Positions 1 to 10,686 of a DNA stretch of 55,609 nt are shown here, in pieces. The stretch lies in the NCBI RefSeq assembly GCF_004102745.1, contig NZ_RLII01000024.1, positions 1-55,609 on the forward strand, in the 5' to 3' direction. Origin of the DNA: Acetivibrio mesophilus. GTDB lineage: Bacteria > Bacillota > Clostridia > Acetivibrionales > Acetivibrionaceae. The notes below the pieces were generated by a model, which was not told where the DNA came from, did not search any database, and saw only the letters and a program-made list of their open reading frames with translations. Within the stretch, counting starts at the first letter, position 1; every line of letters starts with the position of its first letter. Position numbers and translations under genes: made by a program.

Positions 1-10
1 ACCTCCTTTT
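1..10 (-). promoter_or_regulatory. Ribosome-binding site of a gene beyond the left edge
   Basis: Read on the minus strand this is AAAAGGAGGT, a full Shine-Dalgarno sequence right at the window edge. Its start codon would fall just outside. It shows that a minus-strand gene follows greA. A class II lysS often follows greA in Firmicutes, but nothing of the coding sequence is visible, so the identity is only inferred. Confidence 0.6.
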
Positions 11-92
11 GCTATTTATGCGGTCGGCTAAACCCGCTATATTTTAGCAAATGGAGGTATTTTTATCTACTCATAGCTATAAGCTTTTTGGA

Positions 93-113
93 ACCACCTG
101 CATAGCAGGTGGT
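93..113. other. GC-rich hairpin between greA and the next gene
   Basis: A perfect 9-bp inverted repeat (ACCACCTGC / GCAGGTGGT) with a 3-nt loop. No T-run follows on either strand, so it is not a clean terminator. It could be a processing or stabilising hairpin in the leader of the gene to the left. Confidence 0.5.
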
Positions 114-130
114 ATTCATAAAGACAATAA

Positions 131-163
131 AATAACAGCTTACACTTCATGTAAACTGTTATT
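131..163 (-). terminator. Candidate terminator after greA
   Basis: An 8-bp stem (AATAACAG / CTGTTATT) continues past one mismatch into a 5-bp stem with a CTTCA loop. Only AT-rich sequence, not a strict T-run, follows on the minus strand. The hairpin is weak because it is AT-rich. Confidence 0.4.
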
Positions 164-179
164 AATAATATGCTAACTT

Positions 180-227
180 AAATTATATATTAATTAAATT
201 ATATATTAATTAAATTATATATTAATT
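180..227. repeat. Three perfect tandem copies of a 16-bp AT-only unit
   Basis: AAATTATATATTAATT occurs three times without change at 180-195, 196-211 and 212-227, followed by a degenerate partial copy. It lies just beyond the greA stop codon. Function unknown. Confidence 0.9.
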
Positions 228-254
228 CAAATTAATATTACAAGATATATTCAA

Positions 255-731
255 TTACTTATTGATTCCTAAAATCTTAAACTTAATAATGCCATCAGGC
301 ACTGAAACCTCAACAACGCCGCCTACCTTTTGCCCAATAAGTGCCTTTCCCACAGGAGACTCATTAGAAATCTTGAATTGGGCAGGATCTGCTTCCGTAG
401 AACCAACTATATAATACTCAACCTCTTCATCAAACTCCATATCCAAAACAGTAACTTTAGAACCTATACCTACTACATCTGTTTTTATATCGTCTTCATC
501 TATAACTTTAGCATTCTTCAGCATATTCTCAAGTTGAAATATCCTTCCTTCTATATATGCCTGTTCGTTCTTTGCTTCGTCATATTCGGAATTTTCAGAT
601 ATATCACCAAATGAAAGAGCTTGTTTAATTCTCTCTGCTACCTCTCTTCTCTTTACAGTCTTTAAATTCTCCAGCTCCTGTTCCAACTTTTGCAATCCCT
701 CATATGTTAGAACAACTTCTTTATTTACCAT
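255..731 (-). CDS. greA: Transcription elongation factor GreA
   Basis: GreA rescues backtracked RNA polymerase by stimulating cleavage of the 3' end of the transcript. The 158-residue product has the family's usual length. Residues 1-75 form the antiparallel coiled coil, including the tip motif [16 protein letters not shown] whose acidic residues reach the polymerase active site. The C-terminal half is the FKBP-like domain ([20 protein letters not shown]). The ATG is preceded by AAAGGAGAGG. The gene is transcribed alone from a consensus promoter about 280 bp upstream. The next minus-strand gene begins beyond the left edge. Confidence 0.97.
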   Translation of the reverse strand: MVNKEVVLTYEGLQKLEQELENLKTVKRREVAERIKQALSFGDISENSEYDEAKNEQAYIEGRIFQLENMLKNAKVIDEDDIKTDVVGIGSKVTVLDMEFDEEVEYYIVGSTEADPAQFKISNESPVGKALIGQKVGGVVEVSVPDGIIKFKILGINK

Positions 732-1003
732 TTGAAGCCTCTCCTTTACTTAGAATTTCGTGTTGATAATATATGCATTTCCTTCTTATTTATTCTAAAA
801 TTGATATTTTCGAAATATAAACAGCACCGAAATGGTATAACAGCGCCTTTAGCTAAGCTATAGAACCACGAATATAAAAGCAATATAAAATTACTTCTAT
901 CAATAGTACGAATGAAATGGAACCAGTATAATCAGAACCGCCTAATATCATAAACCGCTATAACAGCAATTAATTCATAAATGCGATTTATCTAAGTCAA
1001 TTT
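732..1003 (-). other. Long 5' leader of greA (no gene)
   Basis: About 270 nt lie between the predicted transcription start and the greA ATG. On the minus strand the leader repeats short motifs of the forms GCTGTTATA and GCGGTT or TGGTTC several times (about 830-970). No known riboswitch or T-box signature was recognised and no ORF of note is present. It may be a structured leader. Confidence 0.45.
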
Positions 1004-1009
1004 TTATTC

Positions 1010-1038
1010 ATTATAGACCACTAAACTAATATTGTCAA
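1010..1038 (-). promoter_or_regulatory. Sigma-A promoter of greA
   Basis: On the minus strand, TTGACA (1033-1038), a spacer of exactly 17 bp, and TATAAT (1010-1015): a perfect consensus. The predicted start is near 1003. Confidence 0.85.
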
Positions 1039-1074
1039 TAACCTACCAAGAAAAAAAGTTTTTCTCAATACAAA

Positions 1075-2031
1075 TCAGTTAATAATTGGAATAAGCTTAA
1101 ATCCATCGTTTTGAAACTGCCTTGAAAGATTATCTATTACAGTATAATCAGCACTGTTTCCAATTGCGTATGTTCCAATTTCAAGCTTGTTTAATAAAAT
1201 AATCTCTGCCAATTCGGCTTTTTTATAAAATTTATACACATCTTTGCCCATCATTTCCTCAAACTTCTTCGGTAGGATGATGTCAATATCATTAATTATT
1301 ATATCTGAAAACTCTATTTTATCTGTCTTAACACTTCCATAATTTATAACCGATGCATTGGATTTTATGTTTTTAGAAATATTAAAATCACATAAATCAG
1401 TTAGATTCACAATAACTTCAGCATCTTCTATGCCGCTTGCCACACTGTCTGTTACCCTCACCGACAAACCTGTCTCTTCAAAGATATCATCAATTATTTT
1501 TTCAACATTATCCTTCTCGTGTGTTATTATCGTCAAATACTTTGAAAGAGTTGATAAGAGCTTAATATATGAATATAAAAGATCATGGCCTCTACCATGG
1601 ATAATTGCCACACTAAGCCCCCTTATATCCTTACCCTTTCTGTCTGAAATTATCTTCAAAATATTTACCAGCATTGCTGTATAAATAAAATACCCCGAGA
1701 AAGGATTTTTAATACAGCAGTCAATATCTAATTCCTCGGGCATACTTCCGGGAAAAAAGCACCTATCAATGGAGTAATCCGAACACAGTTTCCGAATAAT
1801 CTTTTTTAGTCTGTGCATCGTAAAAAAGTTTGGTTTTTTAAGTTCGCTCAATCTATAGGGCAGTCTCACCGTAAAAATATTAAATTCGTCATAAAGCTCT
1901 GCTTTCTTGATTGCTCCATCGGGGAGATTTGAGCTTAAAAGTCTTCTCAATATATTGAATATATTTTTAATTAAATTCTTTTTTGTACCTTCTTTCTCGT
2001 GACACAATAGCATCAAACCTATATTACTCAT
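1075..2031 (-). CDS. Conserved-looking hypothetical protein with a possible Rossmann-like half
   Basis: A 318-residue protein that I do not recognise. There is no signal peptide or membrane segment. The N-terminal half is basic and helical. From about residue 135 onward there is an alternating strand/helix pattern (GLSVAIIHGRGHD, KYLTIITHEKDN, AEVIVNLTDL, ASVINYGSVKT) resembling a nucleotide-binding fold of the dehydrogenase kind, but without a clean GxGxxG. A weak AGAAGG lies upstream of the ATG. It starts 75 bp after the GH18-type gene and may be co-transcribed with it. No function is assigned. Confidence 0.7.
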   Translation of the reverse strand: MSNIGLMLLCHEKEGTKKNLIKNIFNILRRLLSSNLPDGAIKKAELYDEFNIFTVRLPYRLSELKKPNFFTMHRLKKIIRKLCSDYSIDRCFFPGSMPEELDIDCCIKNPFSGYFIYTAMLVNILKIISDRKGKDIRGLSVAIIHGRGHDLLYSYIKLLSTLSKYLTIITHEKDNVEKIIDDIFEETGLSVRVTDSVASGIEDAEVIVNLTDLCDFNISKNIKSNASVINYGSVKTDKIEFSDIIINDIDIILPKKFEEMMGKDVYKFYKKAELAEIILLNKLEIGTYAIGNSADYTVIDNLSRQFQNDGFKLIPIIN

Positions 2032-2106
2032 TTAAGTATCACATACCTTCTTTTAAACAGGTTTTATATCATCCTATTTGTGACAGAAGCCAAATATTCG
2101 TACTAA

Positions 2107-3855
2107 TCAAGGAAATTTATATTGATTATCCCGGTTTTGATTCAACCACTCTTGGTAACTCTCTATTTCCTTGAGATTCCTGTTCAATACATCCCAGATA
2201 TCCTCAGATACAAAATAAATGCTCCATGCACATGTACCTGCAAGCCTATATTTTTGGGCCAGGGATGCTTTTAAGTTAATTGAATTGGCATCTTCAAGCC
2301 AAAGCCTATAATATGTGTTATCTTTAGTATATTCGGCGTAAAACTGCCCACTTTCCTCATCCCATTCCACTTTTGCTTTGTTCTCTATAATGTTGTTTTT
2401 TGCTTGCTTCATTGTAAGAGCACTGCTTGTCAGCTTCTTTTTGCCGGATGCATCAGTCGTCTCTTTCCATAGCCGGGTATAAAACGGAATACCCAAGAGC
2501 AGCTTTTCCCTCGGTACTCCTTCCTCTTCAAGAACCCTTTTCAATATTTTTTCCTGCCAGCTAACCTGTGCTACCGAACCCGCTACAGGGCTTGTACTCC
2601 AGTGTTGGTCGTAGGACATATACATTATATAATCTACAGGCTGGCTCAATGCCCTTTTATCGTAGCATTTTATATCGTTGACATCTACAGATACCACAAG
2701 TCCTTGCTCCCTCAACAACGGAGAAATTTCTCTGACAAACTGTGTAAAAACATCTCTATCCGAATTATACATATTTTCAAAATCAATATTAATGCCATCA
2801 AGCTTGTACAGTGCCGCATACGCCAATATTTCCTTGATAAGGTTGTCCCTTGCATCCGTATTGTTTAACAACCTGCTTGTCATATCAGTGTCAGTAAAGT
2901 CATTGCTCAAGAGAGCCCACACCTGGTAACCTTCGCCATGGGCCCAATCAACATACTTTGAATACGCTCTGTTGATTAACTCTCCTTTATCATTTTTCAC
3001 CTGAAACCATGTAGGGGAGATGACATCAAGCCCTTTCATCTCCCCCAAAGACGCATGGTCTTCTCTTCTTGAATATATCATATCCCAAGCAAGATTTATC
3101 TTGCCCTTTGGAGGCATCCATGCAGGTTTCGGATCTTTTTGCTCCAAAAATTCCTCTACAATCATTCTTTTGACAACAACAAAACGTTTTTCAATATATC
3201 CAATAGCGCCATCCCAAGTTCTGACCTTGTACCATTTGTCATACTCCTCAAATATTCTGAGAGTATTTTCGGAAGTCCCACCAGAAGTTAAATCAAACTT
3301 TCTTATAATAGGTTCGCGTATGGAACGTCCTTTTCTCACAACCGCTTCGGGTTGAATTGGCTCAGCTATCTGTCTTATGCTGTTTTTATAGTCGATAATA
3401 ATGACGTTGCTTTCTTGGATGTAGGATACCTCAATGCCATAGAATTCGGCCAGGAACTCGATAGGGATATACACCACTTCATTTTCCACCGTCACAGGTA
3501 TATTTAGAGTTATTGGCTCGTTATTGACAATTGCATTGAGATTATCCGTCTTCATCCTTATTACTCTATCCTTCGTGGTTATGGTGACCTTCCCTAAAGC
3601 CTCGTCCCAGAAAATATGAGGATCAAAATACTCTTTTACAACATCAAAAGGAAGAAGTATCTCACCTTCCATCAGCTTCGGGCCGTTCTTTGAAACTACT
3701 CGATCACCCTCAACCAACAAAACTAATTCCCCCTCCAAAAAGGCAGGAACCACATTATCATTGGGTTTAAAATAAAGGTAATATCCCACTGGAATTATAG
3801 CCACCAACGCCAATAAAAGAACAATCACAAAGCAACCTATAATTTTCTTCTTCAT
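2107..3855 (-). CDS. Membrane-anchored GH18-family hydrolase with copper-amine-oxidase-N-like and SH3-like domains
   Basis: 582 residues. Residues 5-29 form an uncleaved signal anchor that places the rest outside the cell. A copper-amine-oxidase-N-like module spans about 45-150, and an SH3-like segment about 175-230. A GH18 TIM barrel follows from about 250 to 560 with the motif DGINIDFEN, where E360 is the expected acid/base. This layout is known from cell-envelope or spore glycoside hydrolases acting on peptidoglycan or other GlcNAc polymers. The substrate here is inferred, not shown. The RBS is GGGGGA. The 130 bp upstream contain the terminator of the preceding gene. Confidence 0.88.
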   Translation of the reverse strand: MKKKIIGCFVIVLLLALVAIIPVGYYLYFKPNDNVVPAFLEGELVLLVEGDRVVSKNGPKLMEGEILLPFDVVKEYFDPHIFWDEALGKVTITTKDRVIRMKTDNLNAIVNNEPITLNIPVTVENEVVYIPIEFLAEFYGIEVSYIQESNVIIIDYKNSIRQIAEPIQPEAVVRKGRSIREPIIRKFDLTSGGTSENTLRIFEEYDKWYKVRTWDGAIGYIEKRFVVVKRMIVEEFLEQKDPKPAWMPPKGKINLAWDMIYSRREDHASLGEMKGLDVISPTWFQVKNDKGELINRAYSKYVDWAHGEGYQVWALLSNDFTDTDMTSRLLNNTDARDNLIKEILAYAALYKLDGINIDFENMYNSDRDVFTQFVREISPLLREQGLVVSVDVNDIKCYDKRALSQPVDYIMYMSYDQHWSTSPVAGSVAQVSWQEKILKRVLEEEGVPREKLLLGIPFYTRLWKETTDASGKKKLTSSALTMKQAKNNIIENKAKVEWDEESGQFYAEYTKDNTYYRLWLEDANSINLKASLAQKYRLAGTCAWSIYFVSEDIWDVLNRNLKEIESYQEWLNQNRDNQYKFP

Positions 3856-3924
3856 TTTGTTCCCCCATAATCACAAAATAGTCATTTATCTAACATTATA
3901 CAATAAAATTATCAATTCGACACT

Positions 3925-3960
3925 AAATAAAAAAAGGAAGTCCGATTTGACTCCCTTTTT
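3925..3960 (-). terminator. Intrinsic terminator after the 3985-5627 gene pair
   Basis: A 12-bp stem with one mismatch (AAAAAGGAAGTC / GACTCCCTTTTT) and a 6-nt loop. A T-run follows on the minus strand, 25 bp after the stop of the DUF-like gene. Confidence 0.8.
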
Positions 3961-3984
3961 CGCCAATATTCACTAGCATGCAAA

Positions 3985-4518
3985 CTACTCAAATACCTTT
4001 CGCGGTATCATCGTTTTAATGGATTTCAACATCTTTTCATTTGGCTCAAAAAAGACTATCACTCTTGTCGATTGTGTCCTGCCATCCTCATCACTCTTTT
4101 TATTTACAACAAAGCAATAGATGTCCTCAGAATCTAGAGAGCTAACAGCCATTATCCTATCCTTTATTTCTTCAACGTAGCTGCTCAGCTTATCGGAATC
4201 TGCTTTCGCAAAAATCTCAAATTCTCTGCAATTTGAATTTATGAGATTCTTCCTCTTCTTTTTGTTGGTTATTTTATCGATATCAAGTTCTCCATTGGTA
4301 AACGCATATTCATACTCTATTCTTCTTGATGTAATAATCAAATAGGTTAAATATATTATCGCTGCAGAAATCAACAGGGATGTCCCGTAAGGCCCTAATA
4401 AAACTATTATTGCTGCAATTAAAATAATAGCCAAAGTTATTGAGCCGCCGATAATCAAGACATCACTAGCATCCCTCTTCTTTTTTACTATTTTCTCTAA
4501 AAATATATCCACTTCCAT
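3985..4518 (-). CDS. Two-helix membrane protein, DUF6106-like
   Basis: 177 residues. Two adjacent hydrophobic helices (about 19-43 and 45-62, separated by GPYG) follow a short basic N-terminus. A cytoplasmic C-terminal domain starts at RRIEYEYAFTNGELDIDKI. The layout and that motif resemble the clostridial DUF6106 family, a memory-based match not checked against a database. The gene lies 29 bp downstream of the PilZ/receiver gene and shares its terminator, so they are probably co-transcribed. Function unknown. Confidence 0.75.
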   Translation of the reverse strand: MEVDIFLEKIVKKKRDASDVLIIGGSITLAIILIAAIIVLLGPYGTSLLISAAIIYLTYLIITSRRIEYEYAFTNGELDIDKITNKKKRKNLINSNCREFEIFAKADSDKLSSYVEEIKDRIMAVSSLDSEDIYCFVVNKKSDEDGRTQSTRVIVFFEPNEKMLKSIKTMIPRKVFE

Positions 4519-4547
4519 CCTCCCAAATAAATATAAAATAATTCAAT

Positions 4548-5627
4548 TTAAAGATACTTTATAATTCTATCTTCAAACTCATTATAAATCAATGGCTTGA
4601 ACAAAACTTCATCTTCACTTGCAAGGGTATTGAGAATACCCTCCTCCATAAGTTCTATAGGCAGAATAAGCTGAACCTGCATATCGGAAAAATCCGTTTT
4701 TATATTTTTTATCGTATTGACAACTTCATCATCCAATGTGTTTGTATCAACTATTACCAGCTTTGGTTTTTCCTCTGTAAGGTAGTCAAAATAGAACTTA
4801 AAGTTATTTATTACATCAAAATTCTCCGCTCCAAGTTTTATCAGTGATTCCCTGATATCATAGCTTTCATCAACATCCGAACTGAATATTACAATTTTAG
4901 TATCAAACCTCATGTCAGAAATTCTTTTGAATTCTCTAAGGGTAGTCAATGACTCAAAATATTTGTCCTCATACTTTGATATCTCGGCATTTAAAATATC
5001 CCTATCGTTTTTATCCATATCAATGAACTGCACTCCATAGCCAAATTCACCGTTTTTATAGTCCGATACCCTTAATACTTTCGCAGATGCAACAATTCCT
5101 CCGGACGAGTCAAAATTTAGTTTGATATCAATTGTGCTGTCAAAATCCAATTTCGTATTGGAAATAAACATTGCACCGCCTTTACTTATATTTTTAATCG
5201 TGGCCTCCGTCCATAGGCTGTCACATTTTTGTCCTTGATTCACATTTTTATTTGAACCGTCTTCCCTTTCTTTTATTCCGGATTTCATATCAATATCAAA
5301 TCTTATATGTTTTCTTAAGTTATAGTACTTTTTTGCATCCGTGTATTTTATAGTGACTGTCACAGGAGCATCCTTGCTTTTATCGTCAATATGCCCATTT
5401 ATAATGTATTCATATCCCTTGCGTTGAAATTTTATAACAGCTCTACTTCCATCATCTTCCAACAGGGCAGTCTTTGAAGCATCAACCAAAACATCCACCT
5501 GGTCTTCACTGGCATATAATATCGGAAGTACTGTCCATACATCATCGGTTTCGAATCTTACGCGTACAAGATTAGTATATTGCATGATACTAAATAATTC
5601 TTCTCTGCTTACGGAAATAACACTCAT
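4548..5627 (-). CDS. PilZ-domain protein with C-terminal receiver-like domain
   Basis: Probable cyclic-di-GMP effector, 359 residues. The ATG at 5627 is chosen because AAAGGAG sits 8 nt upstream; the longer TTG-started frame to 5669 lacks an RBS. Residues 1-100 look like a YcgR-type N-domain. The PilZ domain (about 101-215) has both binding motifs, RxxxR (R105-R109) and NxSxxG (N146-G151). Residues 243-359 follow a receiver-like pattern with a candidate phospho-acceptor D294 (VIVDTN) and conserved lysine K344 (LFKP), but lack the usual N-terminal acidic pair: the first strand ends SSDVDES. It may be a degenerate or pseudo-receiver. It probably links c-di-GMP to motility or surface behaviour. 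Confidence 0.85.
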   Translation of the reverse strand: MSVISVSREELFSIMQYTNLVRVRFETDDVWTVLPILYASEDQVDVLVDASKTALLEDDGSRAVIKFQRKGYEYIINGHIDDKSKDAPVTVTIKYTDAKKYYNLRKHIRFDIDMKSGIKEREDGSNKNVNQGQKCDSLWTEATIKNISKGGAMFISNTKLDFDSTIDIKLNFDSSGGIVASAKVLRVSDYKNGEFGYGVQFIDMDKNDRDILNAEISKYEDKYFESLTTLREFKRISDMRFDTKIVIFSSDVDESYDIRESLIKLGAENFDVINNFKFYFDYLTEEKPKLVIVDTNTLDDEVVNTIKNIKTDFSDMQVQLILPIELMEEGILNTLASEDEVLFKPLIYNEFEDRIIKYL

Positions 5628-5774
5628 AATAAATCTCCTTTTGTAGAAAATGATTTGAACGCAAGACAACTAACATGATATGAACCGAATTGCTTATACT
5701 ATATATTTTATATCTTTTATGAAATAAGTTCAATACTCTGTAAATATTAGGCAGCATTTTGTGGGTTTTATAAG

Positions 5775-5813
5775 GTATAAATAATAAAGAGAGACCCTTT
5801 ATTTAAGGATCTC
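5775..5813 (-). terminator. groEL terminator
   Basis: GAGATCCTT pairs with AAGGGTCTC (9 bp including one G-U) around a 5-nt loop at 5791-5813. A T-rich stretch follows on the minus strand, about 35 bp past the groEL stop. Confidence 0.8.
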
Positions 5814-5846
5814 CCCTTGTTACTGACATTTGTGACGCGGTTTAAA

Positions 5847-7496
<1,650 letters not shown>

Positions 7497-7533
7497 TTAA
7501 GGTATACTTTTTGTAACTAGATTGATAAGGCAA

Positions 7534-7842
<309 letters not shown>

Positions 7843-7872
7843 TTATTTAAACTTGGTTTATGTATTCATTTA

Positions 7873-7899
7873 TTAGCACTCACCAAAGGTGAGTGCTAA
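7873..7899 (-). promoter_or_regulatory. CIRCE operator (HrcA binding site)
   Basis: TTAGCACTC, 9 nt, GAGTGCTAA: an exact match to the CIRCE consensus. It sits between the groES promoter and start codon, so HrcA repression with heat induction is expected. hrcA itself is not in this window. Confidence 0.97.
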
Positions 7900-7910
7900 T
7901 CACAAATATA

Positions 7911-7940
7911 ATATTATTATATTACCCATTTTGTTATCAA
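7911..7940 (-). promoter_or_regulatory. groESL promoter
   Basis: On the minus strand, TTGATA (7935-7940), 18 bp, TAATAT (7911-7916), directly upstream of CIRCE. The run of TA repeats allows other -10 choices. Confidence 0.55.
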
Positions 7941-8040
7941 ACATGCATTTTTCCTAAATTTTATCGTTTTACGGGGATAGGAGCCAATTGCCGATAAATA
8001 CATCCCTAATTCATTAATTTCCTCATTTTTTCGTTGATAA

Positions 8041-9204
8041 TCAACTCTTTGTATCAATATTTACCCCCTGTGTTGCTTCAATTGGCAAAAGCACCTTAAA
8101 CAAATTCTGGGAACCAATATTTATAAATTTAACTGTCCCTATCTCTTTAAAGGATATTTTAACCCGCTTCATTCCCAACCCCGACTTCATAAATCTCCTT
8201 TTGGGATCCAAAGTCAGAAGCCTTTGATACAGCCATGGATTTCGTCTATCGGGATTATTCTCTCTTGAAAAACTGTAGACGCTGTTATTGGCAATAAGAG
8301 CACCAGGGTTGCTGACCTCAATATTTTTTTCTGTAACTGTTATCACAATTCCCTTTGTTACATCCAGATAGTCCCTATGAACAAGAGCATTGGCGATTAC
8401 CTCTTCTAAGGCATTAAAGGGATATCGTTCCGTTTTTATTATACTTCTCATATAACCGGATACATCATCGAGCATTTTTAATATATTCCCGAAAAACATT
8501 CGAGTCTCTCCATTGCAAACTACTTTTATATAGACATGCGGAAGATATAAGGAAGGATTTTTCCCGAACAACAGCAATCCTCCTATAGTTGGGTGATATT
8601 TCTCTGTCTCGGACTTTTGCCCAATTATACCCAGTGCCTCAAGGATAAGGTCGCTAGGATTGTCACTAATGACATTTAGTGTTTTAAAGTAGTCTTTAAT
8701 AAGAGTAAAATCCAATTCCTCCATGCCTAAATTCTTCAGTATCACTGTCTCATAGGTCATAAGACCGTTTTCCTGAAATAGATTTGCGATTTCACCTCTC
8801 CTGGCTATATCGGTGGTTGAACCTCTCCTTATGTAGAAGGCTCCATTCTGTATCATCTGATGGGGCTTATGACTGCTTTTATAGACAGTAATAACCCCCA
8901 CTGTTTTGCCCTCCAACTGAACAAAGTCTACCGATATCGGCACAGGGGGATCACAGCGGTTATAAATTATCTGCTGAATCTGCTCTTCTTTATACCCTTT
9001 AGGATCAATTCCCAATATTTTTTTGGTCTTATCCTCAATGCCCAAGAGAATGTATCCTCGCCCGCCCCTGGAATTGGCCATGGCAATAACATCCTTGGTA
9101 AGCTCCTTTTTCTCACCTTCAGTGGATAAATTAAGCGCTGCCTTAAAGTCAATCTTAGGACCTTCTTCCTTTTTCAGCAAGCGCTTTAGCTTATAGCAGT
9201 CCAT
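8041..9204 (-). CDS. AlbA_2 / RecG-like ATP-binding transcriptional-regulator-type protein
   Basis: 387 residues. The N-terminal 130 residues match the Schlafen/AlbA_2 putative DNA-binding domain (PKIDFKAALN, IAMANSRGGRGYILLGIED, YIRRGSTTDIARRGEI). The C-terminal half has the HATPase_c_4-type segment typical of proteins annotated as RecG-like regulators (ALEEVIANALVHRDYL, IEVSNPGAL). GGAGGAAT precedes the ATG. It starts 24 bp after the hisIE stop, so it is probably the last gene of the histidine operon. Whether it is a regulator or a passenger cannot be told. No clear terminator was seen between it and groES. Confidence 0.82.
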   Translation of the reverse strand: MDCYKLKRLLKKEEGPKIDFKAALNLSTEGEKKELTKDVIAMANSRGGRGYILLGIEDKTKKILGIDPKGYKEEQIQQIIYNRCDPPVPISVDFVQLEGKTVGVITVYKSSHKPHQMIQNGAFYIRRGSTTDIARRGEIANLFQENGLMTYETVILKNLGMEELDFTLIKDYFKTLNVISDNPSDLILEALGIIGQKSETEKYHPTIGGLLLFGKNPSLYLPHVYIKVVCNGETRMFFGNILKMLDDVSGYMRSIIKTERYPFNALEEVIANALVHRDYLDVTKGIVITVTEKNIEVSNPGALIANNSVYSFSRENNPDRRNPWLYQRLLTLDPKRRFMKSGLGMKRVKISFKEIGTVKFINIGSQNLFKVLLPIEATQGVNIDTKS

Positions 9205-9228
9205 TGCTATTCCTCCGCGATACTTATC

Positions 9229-9891
9229 CTATCTTCTTTTTTTCAGCTCTTCATAGATATCTTCAAGCTTAACTCCTCTTTCCACCATCAAAACAAGGAG
9301 ATGATAGATCAAATCGGATATTTCGTATACAATTTCACCTTTATCCTTATTCTTTGCTCCGATAATAACCTCTGCCGTCTCTTCTCCAACCTTTTTCAGT
9401 ATTTTATCAAGGCCCTTTTCAAACAAATAATTCGTATAAGAGCCTTCTTTAGGATGTATGGTTCTATCAACTATGACATCATATACATCCTGAAGTATCT
9501 TTGCATTTTCTGCTGCATACACCTTTTGCTCATCAAAAACCTTATCGGAGGTTTCCTTTAATTCATCCCCAGAGACCTCTCTGTAAAAGCAGGAATAATG
9601 TCCTGTATGACAGGCCGCCTCAACTTGTTCAACCTTAATGAGAAGCGTATCTCCATCACAATCTATATTTATAGACTTAATGATCTGAAAATGGCCGGAA
9701 GTCTCACCTTTTAGCCACAATTTATTTCTGCTTCTGCTGAAATAATGAACCTTACCTGTTTCCAAGGACTTCTTTAGCGCCTCTTCATTCATATATGCCA
9801 TCATGAGTACTTCATTTGTCTTATAATCCTGTGTAATTACAGGAAGCAAACCCCTATCATCAAATTTTATCTCTTCTAAAATACTTCCCAT
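9229..9891 (-). CDS. hisIE: Bifunctional phosphoribosyl-AMP cyclohydrolase / phosphoribosyl-ATP pyrophosphatase
   Basis: 220 residues catalysing histidine steps 2 and 3. The HisI domain (about 1-110) shows the metal-binding segments [10 protein letters not shown] and [12 protein letters not shown]. The HisE domain (about 120-220) shows the [20 protein letters not shown] helix and the [18 protein letters not shown] segment. The fusion order is the usual one. GGAGG precedes the ATG, and the gene follows hisF by 21 bp. Confidence 0.97.
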   Translation of the reverse strand: MGSILEEIKFDDRGLLPVITQDYKTNEVLMMAYMNEEALKKSLETGKVHYFSRSRNKLWLKGETSGHFQIIKSINIDCDGDTLLIKVEQVEAACHTGHYSCFYREVSGDELKETSDKVFDEQKVYAAENAKILQDVYDVIVDRTIHPKEGSYTNYLFEKGLDKILKKVGEETAEVIIGAKNKDKGEIVYEISDLIYHLLVLMVERGVKLEDIYEELKKRR

Positions 9892-9912
9892 TTTATTGCC
9901 TCCATATCCAAT

Positions 9913-10674
9913 CTACATTCTTATTTCTATTCCGTTCTCCCTCAAATATTTCTTAAGATCCATTATTTCCATTTCTCTGTAGTGAAACAGGGATGCAGCC
10001 AGCACAGCATCAGCCTTCCCCTCCACCAGTGCCTCACGGAAATGTTCCAAGGTCCCGGCACCACCCGATGCAATAACTGGAATCTTTACACTTTCCGACA
10101 CCTTTCTGGTAAGCTCAATATCATACCCTTTTTTGGTACCGTCACAGTCCATACTTGTGAGAAGGATTTCCCCGGCACCAAGTTTCTCAGCCTCCACAGC
10201 CCACTCTACCGCATCTCTTCCGGCATTGACCCTTCCTCCGTTAAGGTATACATCCCATCCGGAATTGTCATCGCGCCTCTTCGCATCAATTGCAACCACC
10301 ACGCACTGACTTCCAAATCGGGATGCAGCTTCCGATATCAGCTCCGGTCTCTTTAACGCTGCAGAATTAATAGATATTTTATCCGCTCCGGCTTTTAAAA
10401 TTTCCCGAAAGTCCTCAACCGTTCTTATTCCCCCACCTACAGTAAAGGGGATAAAAACCTGCTCCGCAACCCTTCTGACCACATCAATCATAATGCTTCT
10501 AGCATCTGCCGAAGCTGTTATATCTAGAAAAGTAAGCTCGTCAGCACCGGCCTTATCGTAAATAGAAGCGATTTCAACCGGGTCTCCAGCATCCCTTATG
10601 TTTACAAAATTAACACCCTTTACGACCCTGCCATTGTGAACGTCCAAGCAAGGAATTATTCGTTTTGTCACCAT
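9913..10674 (-). CDS. hisF: Imidazole glycerol phosphate synthase, cyclase subunit HisF
   Basis: 253 residues, a (beta/alpha)8 barrel. With HisH it turns PRFAR plus ammonia into imidazole glycerol phosphate and AICAR. Catalytic aspartates lie in [15 protein letters not shown] and [13 protein letters not shown]. The ATG at 10674 is chosen over an in-frame GTG at 10683 because the Shine-Dalgarno AAGGAG overlaps that GTG and is correctly spaced from the ATG. The RBS overlaps the hisA stop codon, consistent with coupled translation. Confidence 0.97.
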   Translation of the reverse strand: MVTKRIIPCLDVHNGRVVKGVNFVNIRDAGDPVEIASIYDKAGADELTFLDITASADARSIMIDVVRRVAEQVFIPFTVGGGIRTVEDFREILKAGADKISINSAALKRPELISEAASRFGSQCVVVAIDAKRRDDNSGWDVYLNGGRVNAGRDAVEWAVEAEKLGAGEILLTSMDCDGTKKGYDIELTRKVSESVKIPVIASGGAGTLEHFREALVEGKADAVLAASLFHYREMEIMDLKKYLRENGIEIRM

Positions 10675-10686
10675 TTGCCTCACTCC

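Noticed and set aside
732-1003. Known riboswitch in the greA leader
   Set aside because: No purine, c-di-GMP, SAM, lysine or T-box signature was recognised by eye.
8041-9204. RecG helicase
   Set aside because: No helicase motifs; only the AlbA_2 and HATPase-like regions that cause RecG-like names in databases.
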